Positions 25,379 through 35,635 are shown, counted from the first letter of the stretch. The stretch is DNA of 64,000 nt from Agromyces salentinus (GCF_009749395.1 NZ_WBIR01000007.1:1-64000); one strand, 5' to 3'. Notes: generated by a model not told the origin, from the letters alone. Made by a program: numbers and translations.

Positions 25379-25453
25379 TGGTGCCCCTGGAGGGACTCGA
25401 ACCCCCAACCCTTTCCTTAGGACGGAACTGCTCTTCCATTGAGCTACAGAGGC
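25379..25453 (-). tRNA. tRNA-Arg(CCT)
   Basis: Minus-strand cloverleaf: acceptor GCCTCTG/CAGGGGC (one G-T wobble), D-arm GCTC/GAGC, anticodon loop GTCCTAA giving anticodon CCT, T-arm GGGGG-TTCGAGT-CCCTC and an encoded CCA. It reads AGG, a rare arginine codon here. The first anticodon-stem pair is a G-A mismatch. Confidence 0.94.
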
Positions 25454-25661
25454 TGACCGCAGAAGTCTACCCGGCCCGTGCGGGCGGGCAGGACGGCCCG
25501 AGGGTCGATGAAGCCGACGATCCGGGTCGTCTCCGGGAGGGGCCGAGCGCGGACCGCTGGAGGTCGCGGGTCCGCGATAGCCTGTCCGACGGCCGCCTGC
25601 GCGCGGCGATGACGTCGATGTGCGAGAGTCAATCGGCACGCCACGACCGAACGGGAGCATC

Positions 25662-26696
25662 ATGAGCGGCACGAGATTCTGGGTCGGCGCCTCGACGACG
25701 GGCGCGCTCGGCTCGCCCGCCCGCGGCATCCGCTCCCTCGACGTGTCACCCGACGGCGGCACGACGCTCGGCGAGCCCATCGAGGTCGGCGAGAACCCGA
25801 TGTACCTCGCCGTGTCCCCCGCCGGCGTGGTCGCCATCGTCCACGAACTCGCCGAGGGCCGGTTCTCGGCCTGGAGCCTCGACGGCGACACGGTACGGCC
25901 CTTCGGCCGCGCGGGCGGAACCCGGGCGGCCGACCCGTGCCATGTCGCCTTCGACGAGGGCGGCGAGTGGGCATTCGCCGCCAACTACTCCGGCGGTCGC
26001 GTGACCGCCCATCGGCTGCGATCGGATGCCGCCGCCGACGCCGTGCTCTCCGTCGCGTTCAGCGGCTCGGGGCCCGACCGCTCCCGGCAGGAGTCCTCGC
26101 ATCCCCATCAGGTCGTGGTCGACGCGGCCAGGTCGCGCCTGCTCGTGCCCGACCTCGGATCCGACCGCATCCGCGTGCTCGACCTGACCTCGATGCCCGA
26201 TTCGCTCGGGCGCGACGGACTGGACGCCGGCGACATCGCGGTCCATGCGGGCGCCGGCCCTCGGCACCTCGTGATCGCCGGCGACCTGGCCGTCGTCGCG
26301 AACGAACTCGACCGCACGGCGAGCGTCATCGACCTCGTCGAGGGCCGCGAACTGGGTTCCTACCCCGTCGACGAACGCATCACCCCGCGCGGCCTCGGCC
26401 TCTCCGCGATCCGGCTCACGGCGTCCGGCACGGTGCTGATCGGCGACCGGGACGCCGACGCCCTCGTGGCCCTGCGCTTGGACGCCGGCGCCCGAACAGT
26501 GGAGCGGGTCGCCTCGATCCCCACCGGCGGCCGCCACCCCCGCGACCTGCACATCACGCACGACGAACGATTCGCACTCGTGGCCGACCAGGCGTCGGAT
26601 TCGATCGCCGTGCTCGCCCTCGCGGACGGCGTTCCGACCGGCGTGGCCTCCACGGTCTCGACGCCGGCGCCGGGCTGCCTCGCACGCCTGCCGTGA
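25662..26696 (+). CDS. Lactonase-family beta-propeller protein (6-phosphogluconolactonase-like)
   Basis: 344 residues with a seven-bladed propeller pattern. The YbhE/Pgl signatures are NPMYLAVSP, DPCHVAFDEGGEWAFAANYSGG, HPHQVVVD, GAGPRHL and GGRHPRDLHITHDE. Such enzymes open gluconolactone-type rings in the pentose phosphate route or related sugar lactones. ATG 25662 has GGGAG six nt upstream, and the sequence before it is not conserved. It stands alone downstream of tRNA-Arg. The exact substrate is open. Confidence 0.86.
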   Translation: MSGTRFWVGASTTGALGSPARGIRSLDVSPDGGTTLGEPIEVGENPMYLAVSPAGVVAIVHELAEGRFSAWSLDGDTVRPFGRAGGTRAADPCHVAFDEGGEWAFAANYSGGRVTAHRLRSDAAADAVLSVAFSGSGPDRSRQESSHPHQVVVDAARSRLLVPDLGSDRIRVLDLTSMPDSLGRDGLDAGDIAVHAGAGPRHLVIAGDLAVVANELDRTASVIDLVEGRELGSYPVDERITPRGLGLSAIRLTASGTVLIGDRDADALVALRLDAGARTVERVASIPTGGRHPRDLHITHDERFALVADQASDSIAVLALADGVPTGVASTVSTPAPGCLARLP

Positions 26697-26706
26697 GCGC
26701 CGCGCC

Positions 26707-26805
26707 TCAGTTGTAGCCGAGCACCACGATCGCCGACGTCGTCGGCGAGAGTTCGTCGACGAACGGGTTCTCCTCGAGTCGGACCTGTTCCGAGGGCTGC
26801 GTCAT
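26707..26805 (-). CDS. Possible 32-residue peptide
   Basis: ATG 26805 is preceded by AGGTGA with a five-nt spacer. The product begins MTQPSEQVRLEENPFVDELS and ends PTTSAIVVLGYN. 28 of 32 codons end in G or C, similar to real genes here. The layout (charged leader-like front, short hydrophobic aromatic end) resembles peptide precursors, but no modifying enzymes lie nearby. It could be a small regulatory peptide or a chance frame. Confidence 0.4.
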   Translation of the reverse strand: MTQPSEQVRLEENPFVDELSPTTSAIVVLGYN

Positions 26806-26953
26806 CGCGGTCACCTGTCTCTGCGTGGGATGGCACCCAACGCTACGGGAGCGACGCCGTGCCCTCATTGTCCGTGTCGTCCAACATCGACGGCGGTTTT
26901 CGCCACATCGTCACAGTCCACGAGAGAGCGGGCGGCGGGGAGCCCCGCGTGGA

Positions 26954-27910
26954 TCAGGTCGGCGGGTAGAGGTACAGCGCCGATCCGGCCGGGATCGTGC
27001 GCTGGTGGTAGGAGTGATCGGAGTTCTGGTTGTACTCCTCGATGTTGACGGTGCCGTCGCCGTTGATCGACTGCACGTACGCCACATGGTTGTACGGGAA
27101 CCAGGCGACCGCACCGACGACCGGGACGTCGCTCGTCGGCCATCCGTGGGCCACCCACTCGTCGGCCCAGGCATAGGCGCTGCCCGAGGCGAGGTTCGAC
27201 CAGTCCCACTTCCAGGGCGCCCCGGTCGAGCCCGCGTCGCGGTTGAGGCGCCACGCGACGAAGTCGACGCACTCGCGGTAGTAGTAGCGCAGCGGCGAGA
27301 GCCCTCCGCCGTAGTCGTCGGGGATCTGGTCCCACCAGGGGTAGTCGTCGCCCTCGGCCTTGACGGTGTAGATCGCGTAGGCGCCGGCGCCCCGCGAGGC
27401 GAGCTCGGCGGCCCACGCCGCCTGCGCCTCCTCCTCGGCGGAGCGCGCCGCTTCCTCGATCTCGGCCTTGGTCGTCACGGAGTAGGCGTCGTGCGAGACG
27501 GGGGCACCCGACGCGTCGGCGGAGACGTCCACGTCCTGCGCCTCGGCGACGGCGAAGCTGAAGACTCCGGAGGGCTCGAAGAGGTCGCCCGCAGGCATGA
27601 AGGCATACGCCGGCATGGCGACCGTGCCCACGATGGCGGGGACGACGAGCACCGTGGCGAAGACGCGCAGCGGGCGGCGGTTGCGTCGAACGGAGGACGG
27701 CCGGACCGCGCTCACGGCGGGCGGCGCGGCGTCGGGATTCTGACGGATCGGGGTGGGCGGAACTGACGCCGCGGCACGCCGCACGGCACGGGCGGAATCG
27801 CGCGTGCGCGCGCGAGCCGGTTGCGAGGGCATCGATCGTCGCGATCTCGCGGACTCCGCCGCGCGCCGCTGCGAGCGCGATGGCAGCTCGGCGTTCTCAC
27901 CTTCGTGCAA
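26954..27910 (-). CDS. Secreted/anchored CHAP-domain peptidoglycan hydrolase
   Basis: 318 residues. An 80-residue Arg/Pro-rich cytoplasmic N-terminus is followed by a membrane or signal segment (about 82-104, ending MPAYAF), a helical linker, and a C-terminal CHAP domain with catalytic Cys214 (YRECVDFVAW), His275 (NHVAYV) and Glu291 (EEYN). It should cleave peptide cross-links in the wall. The start codon is TTG, supported by GGAGG (27919-27923) at an eight-nt spacer. It shares promoter design and membrane-segment sequence with the NlpC/P60 gene at 28913. A sigma-type promoter lies at 28005-28033. Confidence 0.87.
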   Translation of the reverse strand: MHEGENAELPSRSQRRAAESARSRRSMPSQPARARTRDSARAVRRAAASVPPTPIRQNPDAAPPAVSAVRPSSVRRNRRPLRVFATVLVVPAIVGTVAMPAYAFMPAGDLFEPSGVFSFAVAEAQDVDVSADASGAPVSHDAYSVTTKAEIEEAARSAEEEAQAAWAAELASRGAGAYAIYTVKAEGDDYPWWDQIPDDYGGGLSPLRYYYRECVDFVAWRLNRDAGSTGAPWKWDWSNLASGSAYAWADEWVAHGWPTSDVPVVGAVAWFPYNHVAYVQSINGDGTVNIEEYNQNSDHSYHQRTIPAGSALYLYPPT

Positions 27911-28004
27911 GAGTCGATCCTCCGGACGCCGTTCGAGGCCCTGTCAGGCCCAGATCGGGTTACGTGCGTCGTCGCATCGGCCGGGTCGTCCGGCGACTGG
28001 ATCC

Positions 28005-28044
28005 ACCATAGGGCAACCCGGCGTCGAAGTCACTCCGACGTCAT
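28005..28044 (-). promoter_or_regulatory. Promoter with 11-bp-spaced direct repeat, CHAP gene
   Basis: On the minus strand, GTGACT (28028-28033) and TATGGT (28005-28010) are separated by 17 bp, a good -35/-10 pair. A second copy of the -35 core lies 11 bp further up, so the plus strand reads GTCAC-N6-GTCAT (28029-28044), the spacing bound by OmpR-type regulators such as MtrA. The upstream half-site overlaps the stop codon of the HNH gene. Confidence 0.55.
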
Positions 28045-28538
28045 GCGGCGTTCGCGAGATACTCGTCCCACTGCGGCAGCGGCCGCTCGAAGCCGCGCAC
28101 GACCCAGCTGCGGCCATGCGGCATCCTGGGCGTGAATCGCAGCTCCCAGCCCATCTCGGCAGGCGTGTGGTCGCTCTTCTGGTTGTTGCATCGCAGGCAG
28201 CACGCGACGAGGTTCTCCCAGGTGTCGCGCCCGCCGCGCGACCGCGGCAGCACGTGGTCGATCGTGGCCGCCGACCGGCCGCAGTACGCGCACCGGTGCT
28301 CGTCGCGGCGCAGCACGCCCCGCCGGCTCACCGGCACCGCGTGCACGCGCGGGGTGCGCACGTAGCGGGTGAGGATGATCACGCTCGGCCGCTGCCACGA
28401 CCCGCTCGCGGCGCAGACCGGGTTCCCCTCGTCGTGGCGGATGACGGTCGCCTTCTGGTTCATGACCAGCAGGAGGGCCCGCTTGAAGGAGACGACGGCG
28501 AGCGGTTCGTAGCCCGCGTTCAGCACGAGTGTGCGCAT
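28041..28538 (-). CDS. HNH endonuclease
   Basis: 165 residues. The HNH core is TIDHVLPRSRGGRDTWENLVACC with Asp94/His95 and Asn109. Structural zinc pairs are Cys83/Cys86 (CAYCGR) and Cys114/Cys117 (CLRC). The N-terminus MRTLVLNAGYEPLAVVSFKRA is that of a widespread actinobacterial family without a proven role. All catalytic residues are intact. It lies between the two peptidoglycan hydrolase genes, in the same direction, separated by 374 nt from the upstream one. Confidence 0.9.
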   Translation of the reverse strand: MRTLVLNAGYEPLAVVSFKRALLLVMNQKATVIRHDEGNPVCAASGSWQRPSVIILTRYVRTPRVHAVPVSRRGVLRRDEHRCAYCGRSAATIDHVLPRSRGGRDTWENLVACCLRCNNQKSDHTPAEMGWELRFTPRMPHGRSWVVRGFERPLPQWDEYLANAA

Positions 28539-28912
28539 GGAGTGCCTTTCGATCGGGGCTGGATGGCTTCCAGCCGCGTGAACGGATCGACGCTCCGGCG
28601 ACGTGCGGGTCGCGTGAGGCCATGAAGGGGGCGGATGCCGCGTGTCGACGCCGAACCGGCCGGAGAACGCAGAACGGGCACCGTCATGAAGACAGTGCCC
28701 GTCGAAACGTCGGCTCGGCTGGTGATCGGCTGACTACTGCGCCGTTGGTGGAATTGCGCGCGCGCATCCGCGGAATGGATGCTGCGCGTGCGAACCATCG
28801 GCGTTCCCCTCGCCCGGATCTCGGATCGTCAGGCCTTCAGGCTACGACATGAATGGCACGCCGGGACATCCCGGCGTGCCATTCACAGGTCGTGTCATCC
28901 GATGTTCACATC
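28539..28912. other. Noncoding interval with two hairpins
   Basis: No convincing gene is present. One hairpin has arms ACGGGCAC/GTGCCCGT (28674-28702, 13-nt loop) within the likely leader of the HNH gene. The second is the strong terminator at 28851-28884. Frames across the interval have poor GC3 bias and repeated stops. Confidence 0.6.
28851..28884 (-). terminator. Strong terminator after the NlpC/P60 gene
   Basis: A perfect 15-bp stem (arm GAATGGCACGCCGGG) with a four-nt loop lies 29 nt downstream of the NlpC/P60 stop codon. There is no extended U-tract, as is common for actinobacterial terminators. Confidence 0.8.
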
Positions 28913-29779
28913 TCAGATGCCGATGCGGACGATCGTGTAGTCGCTCGTCCAGATCGGCTGCACGCGAACCGAGGCGCCCTCGTACGGCGCGTGGAGGATC
29001 ATGCCGTTCCCGGCGTAGAAGCCGTCGTGGCCGTCCATGATGACGAGGTCGCCCGGCTGCGCGTCGGCCTCGGAGATCGGCGTGCCCATCGCTCCCTGCC
29101 CGGCCGAGGAGTGCGGCATGCCGATGCCGAACTGCGCGTAGACGTACATCACGAAGCCGGAGCAGTCGAACCCGGCGGGCGTGGCGCCGCCGTACACGTA
29201 CGGCGTGCCGATGTACTGGGTCGCGACGTTGTAGACGCTGGCGAGGTCGTAGGCGGGGTAGGGCGGGCTCTCGAGGAACTCGCCGACCGATGGCCCGGAG
29301 TACGACGCCGCGTACGAGGTCATCGCGGTCTCGGCGGCCACGCGGGCCGCCTCGGCCTCCTCGGCCTGCCGCTGGGCCTCGGCGGCAGCTTCCGCTGCGG
29401 CCTGGATCTCGGCGGCCGTGGTCGCGGCGAAGCCGTCCTTCGTGACGGGTGCGGCGATGACGTCCTCGGCCACCTCGACGGACTGGGCCTGCGCATTGGT
29501 GAGCTTCGTCTCGTCGCTGGTCGCGAATCGCGGACCGTTGCTGCCGGGCGCGAACGCGTACGCGGGAATCGCGATGGTGCCGACGATGCCGGCGGCCAGC
29601 GTCATCACTGCGACATTCGCGAAGGCGCCGCGCCGGAGCGGGCGGGTCGACGCGAGCGGCTTGACCGCGGTCGCGTCCTGCGCCGGAACGGCCGCCAGGT
29701 CGCGGGCCTTGCGCGCGACCGCCTTCGGGCTGTTCCTCTTGAGCTGGGCATTGGGACGACGGGGGGTGAATCGAGCCAA
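28913..29779 (-). CDS. NlpC/P60 (C40) peptidoglycan endopeptidase
   Basis: 288 residues from TTG 29779. A basic 50-residue N-terminus precedes a membrane/signal helix (about 53-76, ending IPAYAF), then an Ala/Glu coiled linker (95-155) and a C40 domain with catalytic Cys206 (GFDCSGFVMYVY), His251 and His263. It should cut D-Glu–diaminoacid-type bonds in wall peptides. The TTG start is favoured because GGAGG (29788-29792) has an eight-nt spacer; a GTG five codons upstream lacks one. The promoter at 29927-29955 carries the same 11-bp direct repeat as the CHAP gene. Confidence 0.88.
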   Translation of the reverse strand: MARFTPRRPNAQLKRNSPKAVARKARDLAAVPAQDATAVKPLASTRPLRRGAFANVAVMTLAAGIVGTIAIPAYAFAPGSNGPRFATSDETKLTNAQAQSVEVAEDVIAAPVTKDGFAATTAAEIQAAAEAAAEAQRQAEEAEAARVAAETAMTSYAASYSGPSVGEFLESPPYPAYDLASVYNVATQYIGTPYVYGGATPAGFDCSGFVMYVYAQFGIGMPHSSAGQGAMGTPISEADAQPGDLVIMDGHDGFYAGNGMILHAPYEGASVRVQPIWTSDYTIVRIGI

Positions 29780-29926
29780 ATCGGGTTCCTCCACCGCCCC
29801 ACGGAACCATGCTCCGTCCCACCTGGTGCGCTCGAGGCGCGTCTTCGTCCTGAACCGGGCGGTGGGTGCTGAGAGGCGATCCCGGTCCTGGTCCGACGAC
29901 CGGCTTCGTGCCGTCGGACTCGACCG

Positions 29927-29966
29927 AGGATACGCGAGGGCCGCCCGAATGTCACATTCCGGTCAC
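29927..29966 (-). promoter_or_regulatory. Promoter with 11-bp-spaced GTCAC repeats, NlpC/P60 gene
   Basis: GTGACA (29950-29955) and TATCCT (29927-29932) are 17 bp apart on the minus strand. The plus strand reads GTCAC-N6-GTCAC (29951-29966): two identical half-sites exactly one helical turn apart, with the inner one forming the -35 box. The downstream 5' leader (about 140 nt) contains an 8-bp stem, GTCCGACG/CGTCGGAC. Confidence 0.6.
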
Positions 29967-30011
29967 GGTTCGGCGGAAATGCTTGCGCAGAGGCCCCCGA
30001 ACGGGGGGCGA

Positions 30012-31891
<1,880 letters not shown>

Positions 31892-31896
31892 GCCCG

Positions 31897-32157
31897 ATGC
31901 GGCTCTGGCTGCCCGAGTCCGAGCGTCGGCCCGATCCGGCGCCCGCTCGGGCCGACGCGCGCAAGGCGGTGCTCGCGGGCACCGCGCTGTGGGTCGTGGC
32001 ACTTCTCGCGTGCGTGCTCGCTCGTGAGCCGCTCGCCCGGGTCGGCCTGGACTGGCTCGCCTGGGCATGCGCGGTGGGTGCCGTCCTCGGCGTGATCGCC
32101 CTGCTCGTGGTGCAGGTGATCAGGCGCCGAGCGGCGCGTCAGCCCTCGTCGTCCTGA
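31897..32157 (+). CDS. DUF2530 membrane protein
   Basis: 86 residues with two transmembrane helices (about 25-43 and 53-74). It belongs to DUF2530, a small actinobacterial membrane family regularly found next to serC. No function is known. Its 3' end overlaps the 3' end of the convergent DUF3027 gene by 19 nt, so both genes share that DNA. Confidence 0.88.
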   Translation: MRLWLPESERRPDPAPARADARKAVLAGTALWVVALLACVLAREPLARVGLDWLAWACAVGAVLGVIALLVVQVIRRRAARQPSSS

Positions 32158-32921
32158 TCGCCGGACGCCGCCTCGGCGGGGTCCGATGCGAGCGCAGACT
32201 CGTCGAGCGGGAGCTCGTCCCGATGCGCGTCGTCGAGGTCGCCCTCGTCGAGCTCGTCGAAGTCGATGCCGTCGAAGGGGTCGTCGTGCTCGTCGTCGTC
32301 GTCGTGCTCGTCGTCGTTCTCGTCTTCGGAGTCGTCGTCGAACTCGTCGTCGCCGACGATCTCGAGTTCCTCCGAGGCATCGTCGAGGTCGTCGTCGTGC
32401 TCCTCGCCGGCCTCGCGCGCGGCCTCGGCCGCAGCGGCCTGGGCGGCACGGTAGTCGGCGAGCCGCTCGGACCAGGGGATCCATGCGGGCGCGAGCAGCG
32501 CCCGCTCGCCGGGCATGAGCTGCGTCTCGACGATGGTCGGCTCTGCATCATCGACGCGGACGAGGGTCACGCTCCAGTGCCAGCCCGGGTAACCGGAGAG
32601 GTCGGACGCGAAGTGCAGGGTGAGCGCGTGCTCGCCCTCCACGATGTGGCCGATGACGGATCCCACGGTCTCGGGCGCGGTCGTCTCGAGCAGCGCACGA
32701 CGCGCCATGTCGACGGAGTCGAGCAGGACTGCATCGGGCTCGAATGTCGGCGCCGGCTCATCGACGATCGCGTCGGACGCGGCCGTCTCATCGGCGACGA
32801 TCGTGTCGGACTCAGCCGTCTCGGCAGGCTCCGCCGACTCGGTCTGCTCGGCAGGCGCCTCGGACGCGTCGACGTGGGCCGCGGCATCCGATCGGGGCTC
32901 GGGGTCGGAGAGCTCAGGCAT
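32139..32921 (-). CDS. DUF3027 domain protein
   Basis: 260 residues. The DUF3027 core is ASDLSGYPGWHWSVTLVRVDDAEPT…ALLAPAWIPWSERLADY (given here in two pieces, about residues 100-155). Flanks are very acidic; the last 90 residues are a run of Asp/Glu blocks. DUF3027 is an actinobacterial family of unknown role. The ATG lies inside the end of the cold-shock gene (8-nt overlap), so translation should be coupled. The 3' end overlaps DUF2530. Confidence 0.85.
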   Translation of the reverse strand: MPELSDPEPRSDAAAHVDASEAPAEQTESAEPAETAESDTIVADETAASDAIVDEPAPTFEPDAVLLDSVDMARRALLETTAPETVGSVIGHIVEGEHALTLHFASDLSGYPGWHWSVTLVRVDDAEPTIVETQLMPGERALLAPAWIPWSERLADYRAAQAAAAEAAREAGEEHDDDLDDASEELEIVGDDEFDDDSEDENDDEHDDDDEHDDPFDGIDFDELDEGDLDDAHRDELPLDESALASDPAEAASGDQDDEG

Positions 32922-33294
32922 CCAGGTCGTCAGCCACCTTGCGCAGGACGGCTGCAACCGTCCGCGCCTTGGACTTCTCGGGGTAGCGACCGCGACGCAG
33001 GTCGGCGCCGATGCCGTCGAGCACCTTCACGACGTCCTCGACGATGATCGCCATGTCGTCGGCGGGCTTGCGGTTGATCTTCGCGAGGCTCACGGGAGCG
33101 TCGAGGACGCGCACCGACAGGGCCTGCGCGCCGCGCTTGCCCTCGGCGACGCCGAACTCGAGGCGAGAGCCCGCACGCACGGTCGCGCCGGCGGGAAGAG
33201 CGGAAGCGTGGAGGAAGACCTCCTGGCCGTCATCTGAGCTGATGAAGCCGAACCCCTTCTCCTCGTCGTAGAACTTGACCTTGCCGGTGGGCAT
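32914..33294 (-). CDS. Cold-shock domain protein with C-terminal extension
   Basis: 126 residues. Residues 1-67 are a cold-shock domain with RNP1-like KGFGFISSDD and RNP2-like VFLHASAL. The extra 60 residues (LAKINRKPADDMAIIVEDVVKVLDG and following) are helical and basic at the end and form the actinobacterial CspB-like extension. It binds single-stranded nucleic acid. GAGG with an eight-nt spacer supports ATG 33294. Its stop overlaps the DUF3027 start, so the two proteins may work together. Confidence 0.9.
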   Translation of the reverse strand: MPTGKVKFYDEEKGFGFISSDDGQEVFLHASALPAGATVRAGSRLEFGVAEGKRGAQALSVRVLDAPVSLAKINRKPADDMAIIVEDVVKVLDGIGADLRRGRYPEKSKARTVAAVLRKVADDLDA

Positions 33295-33402
33295 CGTGTG
33301 AACCTCGCTCGTATCGGAGGCGCGCCGAATGCGCGCGCCCTGCTCGGACCAGTCTAGAGTCCCGGCCGACTCCCGCGACGCCGCTGACGCTATCCTTGAT
33401 GC

Positions 33403-33678
33403 GTGAGTGAATCCGATCAGGGCGGCAACCAGCGCATCGAACGCGTTCTGGCGTACATGTTCACGACGATGGTGATGCTGTCGATCGGCGCATTCATCGC
33501 CGTGCTGATCGGCACCATGGCCGGTGCGGCCGAGAACGACGGCTTCAGCCAGGGCGTCTGGCCCGTGATCATCATGCTCCCGTGGTTCGGCCTGCCGATC
33601 GCCTTCCTCCTGCTCATCGCCCTCTTCATCGTGCACGCGGTGAATCGCGCGCGTTCCACGCGCCCTCGAACGAACTGA
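33403..33678 (+). CDS. Small two-helix membrane protein
   Basis: 91 residues, with membrane helices at about 17-40 and 54-80 separated by a short polar loop (GAAENDGFSQG). The family is not recognised. A TATCCT box (33391-33396) ends six nt before GTG 33403, a leaderless arrangement. It precedes the helicase-associated gene by 9 nt, so it may share its transcript. Confidence 0.7.
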   Translation: MSESDQGGNQRIERVLAYMFTTMVMLSIGAFIAVLIGTMAGAAENDGFSQGVWPVIIMLPWFGLPIAFLLLIALFIVHAVNRARSTRPRTN

Positions 33679-33687
33679 TCGGAGACG

Positions 33688-35553
33688 ATGCTCGAACTCG
33701 CCGCGCGACTTCGTGCGCTGCCCCGACCACAGCTCGAGGCCGCGCTCAAGACGCGTGAGTTCGACACGGCCGGCATCCGCGACCTCTTCGACCTCGCCGA
33801 GGTGCTGCTCGGGCCCGAGTCGCTCGACCATGCGATCTCCCGGCTCGATCGCCCGCGTCTCGCGGCGCTCGCCGCGACGGCGGCGCTGACCGCCGACCAC
33901 GCCGACACGACCGTCGACGCGGTCGCCGCCGAACTCGCTCGGCTCGGCGCGTCCGCAGAGCTCTCCGCGGCGACTCCCGAGCTGCTCGAGCAGCTCGCCC
34001 TGATCCTGCTCCTCGTCGTCGACGGGTCCCGCGTGCACCTCCCGGCCGCGGTGTCGAGCCGCCTCGCCGTCCGCACCGGGCGCGACATCCCGGATGCCGC
34101 GGAGCTGGCCGCCCCCGCACCGCCCGTGCTCGTCGGCGTCGACGAGGTCGACCGCACGATCCTCGACCGTCGGGCCTCCGAGACCGCGTATGCGACCGTC
34201 GCGGCCACGGCCGAACTCCTCGCCGCGCTGGGAGTGCAGCCGGCGCGGGAACTCGCGAAGGGCGGGCTCACCCTCCCCGATTCGAAGCGACTCGCCGAGG
34301 TCTGCGGCATCGAGCTCGACGCCCTGCCCCGCCTGTTCCATCGCGCCGACGAGGCCGGACTCGTGCTCCGCGACGGTGCCTACTGGCTCGAGTCCGACAT
34401 CGGCGCGAACTGGACCCAGCGCAGCGCCGGTGAGCGCTGGCAGCGCCTGGCCGAGCAGTGGCTCGCGCGCATCCCGCCGACACTGCGCGAACTCGTCGCC
34501 CGGCGGAGCGAGACGCTCTCCTCGACCGACCTGCGCGACGACGTCCGCTGGCTCTACCCCGCGGGCGGGAGATGGCTCGACGACGGACTCGACCGGCTCG
34601 TCGACGACGCCGAGGCGCTCGGCCTCGCCGTCGCCGGCGAGCCCGTGGAGTCCGGCCGGCTCGTGCTCACCGGCCAGGTCGAGCGCGCGGCCGCCATCCT
34701 CGCGGCGCATTTCCCCGCGCAGGTCTCGAAGGTGTACCTCCAGCACGACCTGACGGTCGTCTCGCCCGGTCCGCTCGAACCCGTGCTCGACGCCCGGCTC
34801 CGCAGCTTCGCCGATGTCGAGGCACGCGACCTCGCCTCGACGTACCGCGTGAGCGCGGCATCCGTGAACCGCGGCCTCGCCGCCGGCGAGACGGCCGCGA
34901 CGATCCTGGACTTCCTCGGCGGCCTCTCGCTGACCGGCATCCCGCAGCCGGTCGAGTACCTCGTGCACGAGGCCGCCAAGCGATTCGGAAGCGTCCGGGT
35001 GGCCTCTGCCGACGACGCCGAACTGCCCGCGCGCACGGTCGTCCGCTCCGAGGACGAGCAGGTGGTGCGAACCCTCGCGGTCGACCAGGCCCTGAGCGCG
35101 ATCGGCCTCCGCCAGGTCGGGCCCTACCGGCTGCTGTCCCGCTTCGCGCCCGACGTCGTGTTCTGGGCGCTCTCCGACGCCCGTTACCCCGTCGCCGCCG
35201 AAGACCACGATGGCGCCATCGTGCGCCTGCGTCGCCACCACCTCGCCCAGTCGCCGCCACCGGCAGCGACGACGGACCCCATCGGGGCACTGCTCGACCG
35301 CGTGCTCGTCGAGGCCGACGACGACGCCACCGAGGTCGCATGGCTCGCACGGCAGCTCGAGGCGGCGGCGCGCGCCAAGGAGACGCTCACGGTGACCGTT
35401 CGGATGCCGGGCGGCACCACGGCCGACTACCTGCTCGCTCCCGCGAGCGTCGCCAACGGCCGGCTGCGTGCGCGCGACCGCAAGGCCGACATCGAGCGCA
35501 CCCTTCCGCTCTCGGCGATCGCCGCGGTCATGCCCGCCCCGTCCAACGTCTGA
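33688..35553 (+). CDS. Helicase-associated domain protein (XPB partner)
   Basis: 621 residues. The C-terminal third matches the Helicase_C_3 / XPB–Ssl2-like N-terminal family (LYPAGGRWLDDGLDRLVDDAEAL; KVYLQHDLTVVSPGPLEPVLDARL; ASTYRVSAASVNRGLAAGETAATIL). It has no Walker A motif and so no ATPase of its own. In actinobacteria it is encoded just before XPB and is thought to work with it in DNA repair or transcription-coupled processing. XPB starts 82 nt downstream with its own leaderless promoter. Confidence 0.85.
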   Translation: MLELAARLRALPRPQLEAALKTREFDTAGIRDLFDLAEVLLGPESLDHAISRLDRPRLAALAATAALTADHADTTVDAVAAELARLGASAELSAATPELLEQLALILLLVVDGSRVHLPAAVSSRLAVRTGRDIPDAAELAAPAPPVLVGVDEVDRTILDRRASETAYATVAATAELLAALGVQPARELAKGGLTLPDSKRLAEVCGIELDALPRLFHRADEAGLVLRDGAYWLESDIGANWTQRSAGERWQRLAEQWLARIPPTLRELVARRSETLSSTDLRDDVRWLYPAGGRWLDDGLDRLVDDAEALGLAVAGEPVESGRLVLTGQVERAAAILAAHFPAQVSKVYLQHDLTVVSPGPLEPVLDARLRSFADVEARDLASTYRVSAASVNRGLAAGETAATILDFLGGLSLTGIPQPVEYLVHEAAKRFGSVRVASADDAELPARTVVRSEDEQVVRTLAVDQALSAIGLRQVGPYRLLSRFAPDVVFWALSDARYPVAAEDHDGAIVRLRRHHLAQSPPPAATTDPIGALLDRVLVEADDDATEVAWLARQLEAAARAKETLTVTVRMPGGTTADYLLAPASVANGRLRARDRKADIERTLPLSAIAAVMPAPSNV

Positions 35554-35635
35554 GCCGCCGGCGCGCGCGAGGCACGCGGGCGGAGGACGACGCGAACGGC
35601 CGGCCTCCCATGAAGCAGGCGTAGACTCGACGGTT

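Noticed and set aside
27911..28004. c-di-AMP (ydaO) riboswitch upstream of the CHAP gene
   Set aside because: The leader is only about 90 nt and the conserved riboswitch blocks are not visible; the NlpC/P60 leader likewise lacks them.
28674..28702. Hairpin as terminator of an unknown gene
   Set aside because: It has a 13-nt loop, no U-tract and no gene directly upstream on either strand; kept only as a leader hairpin.
32266..32454. Plus-strand poly-Ser frame over DUF3027
   Set aside because: It is the complement of the Asp/Glu-rich tail, a composition artefact.
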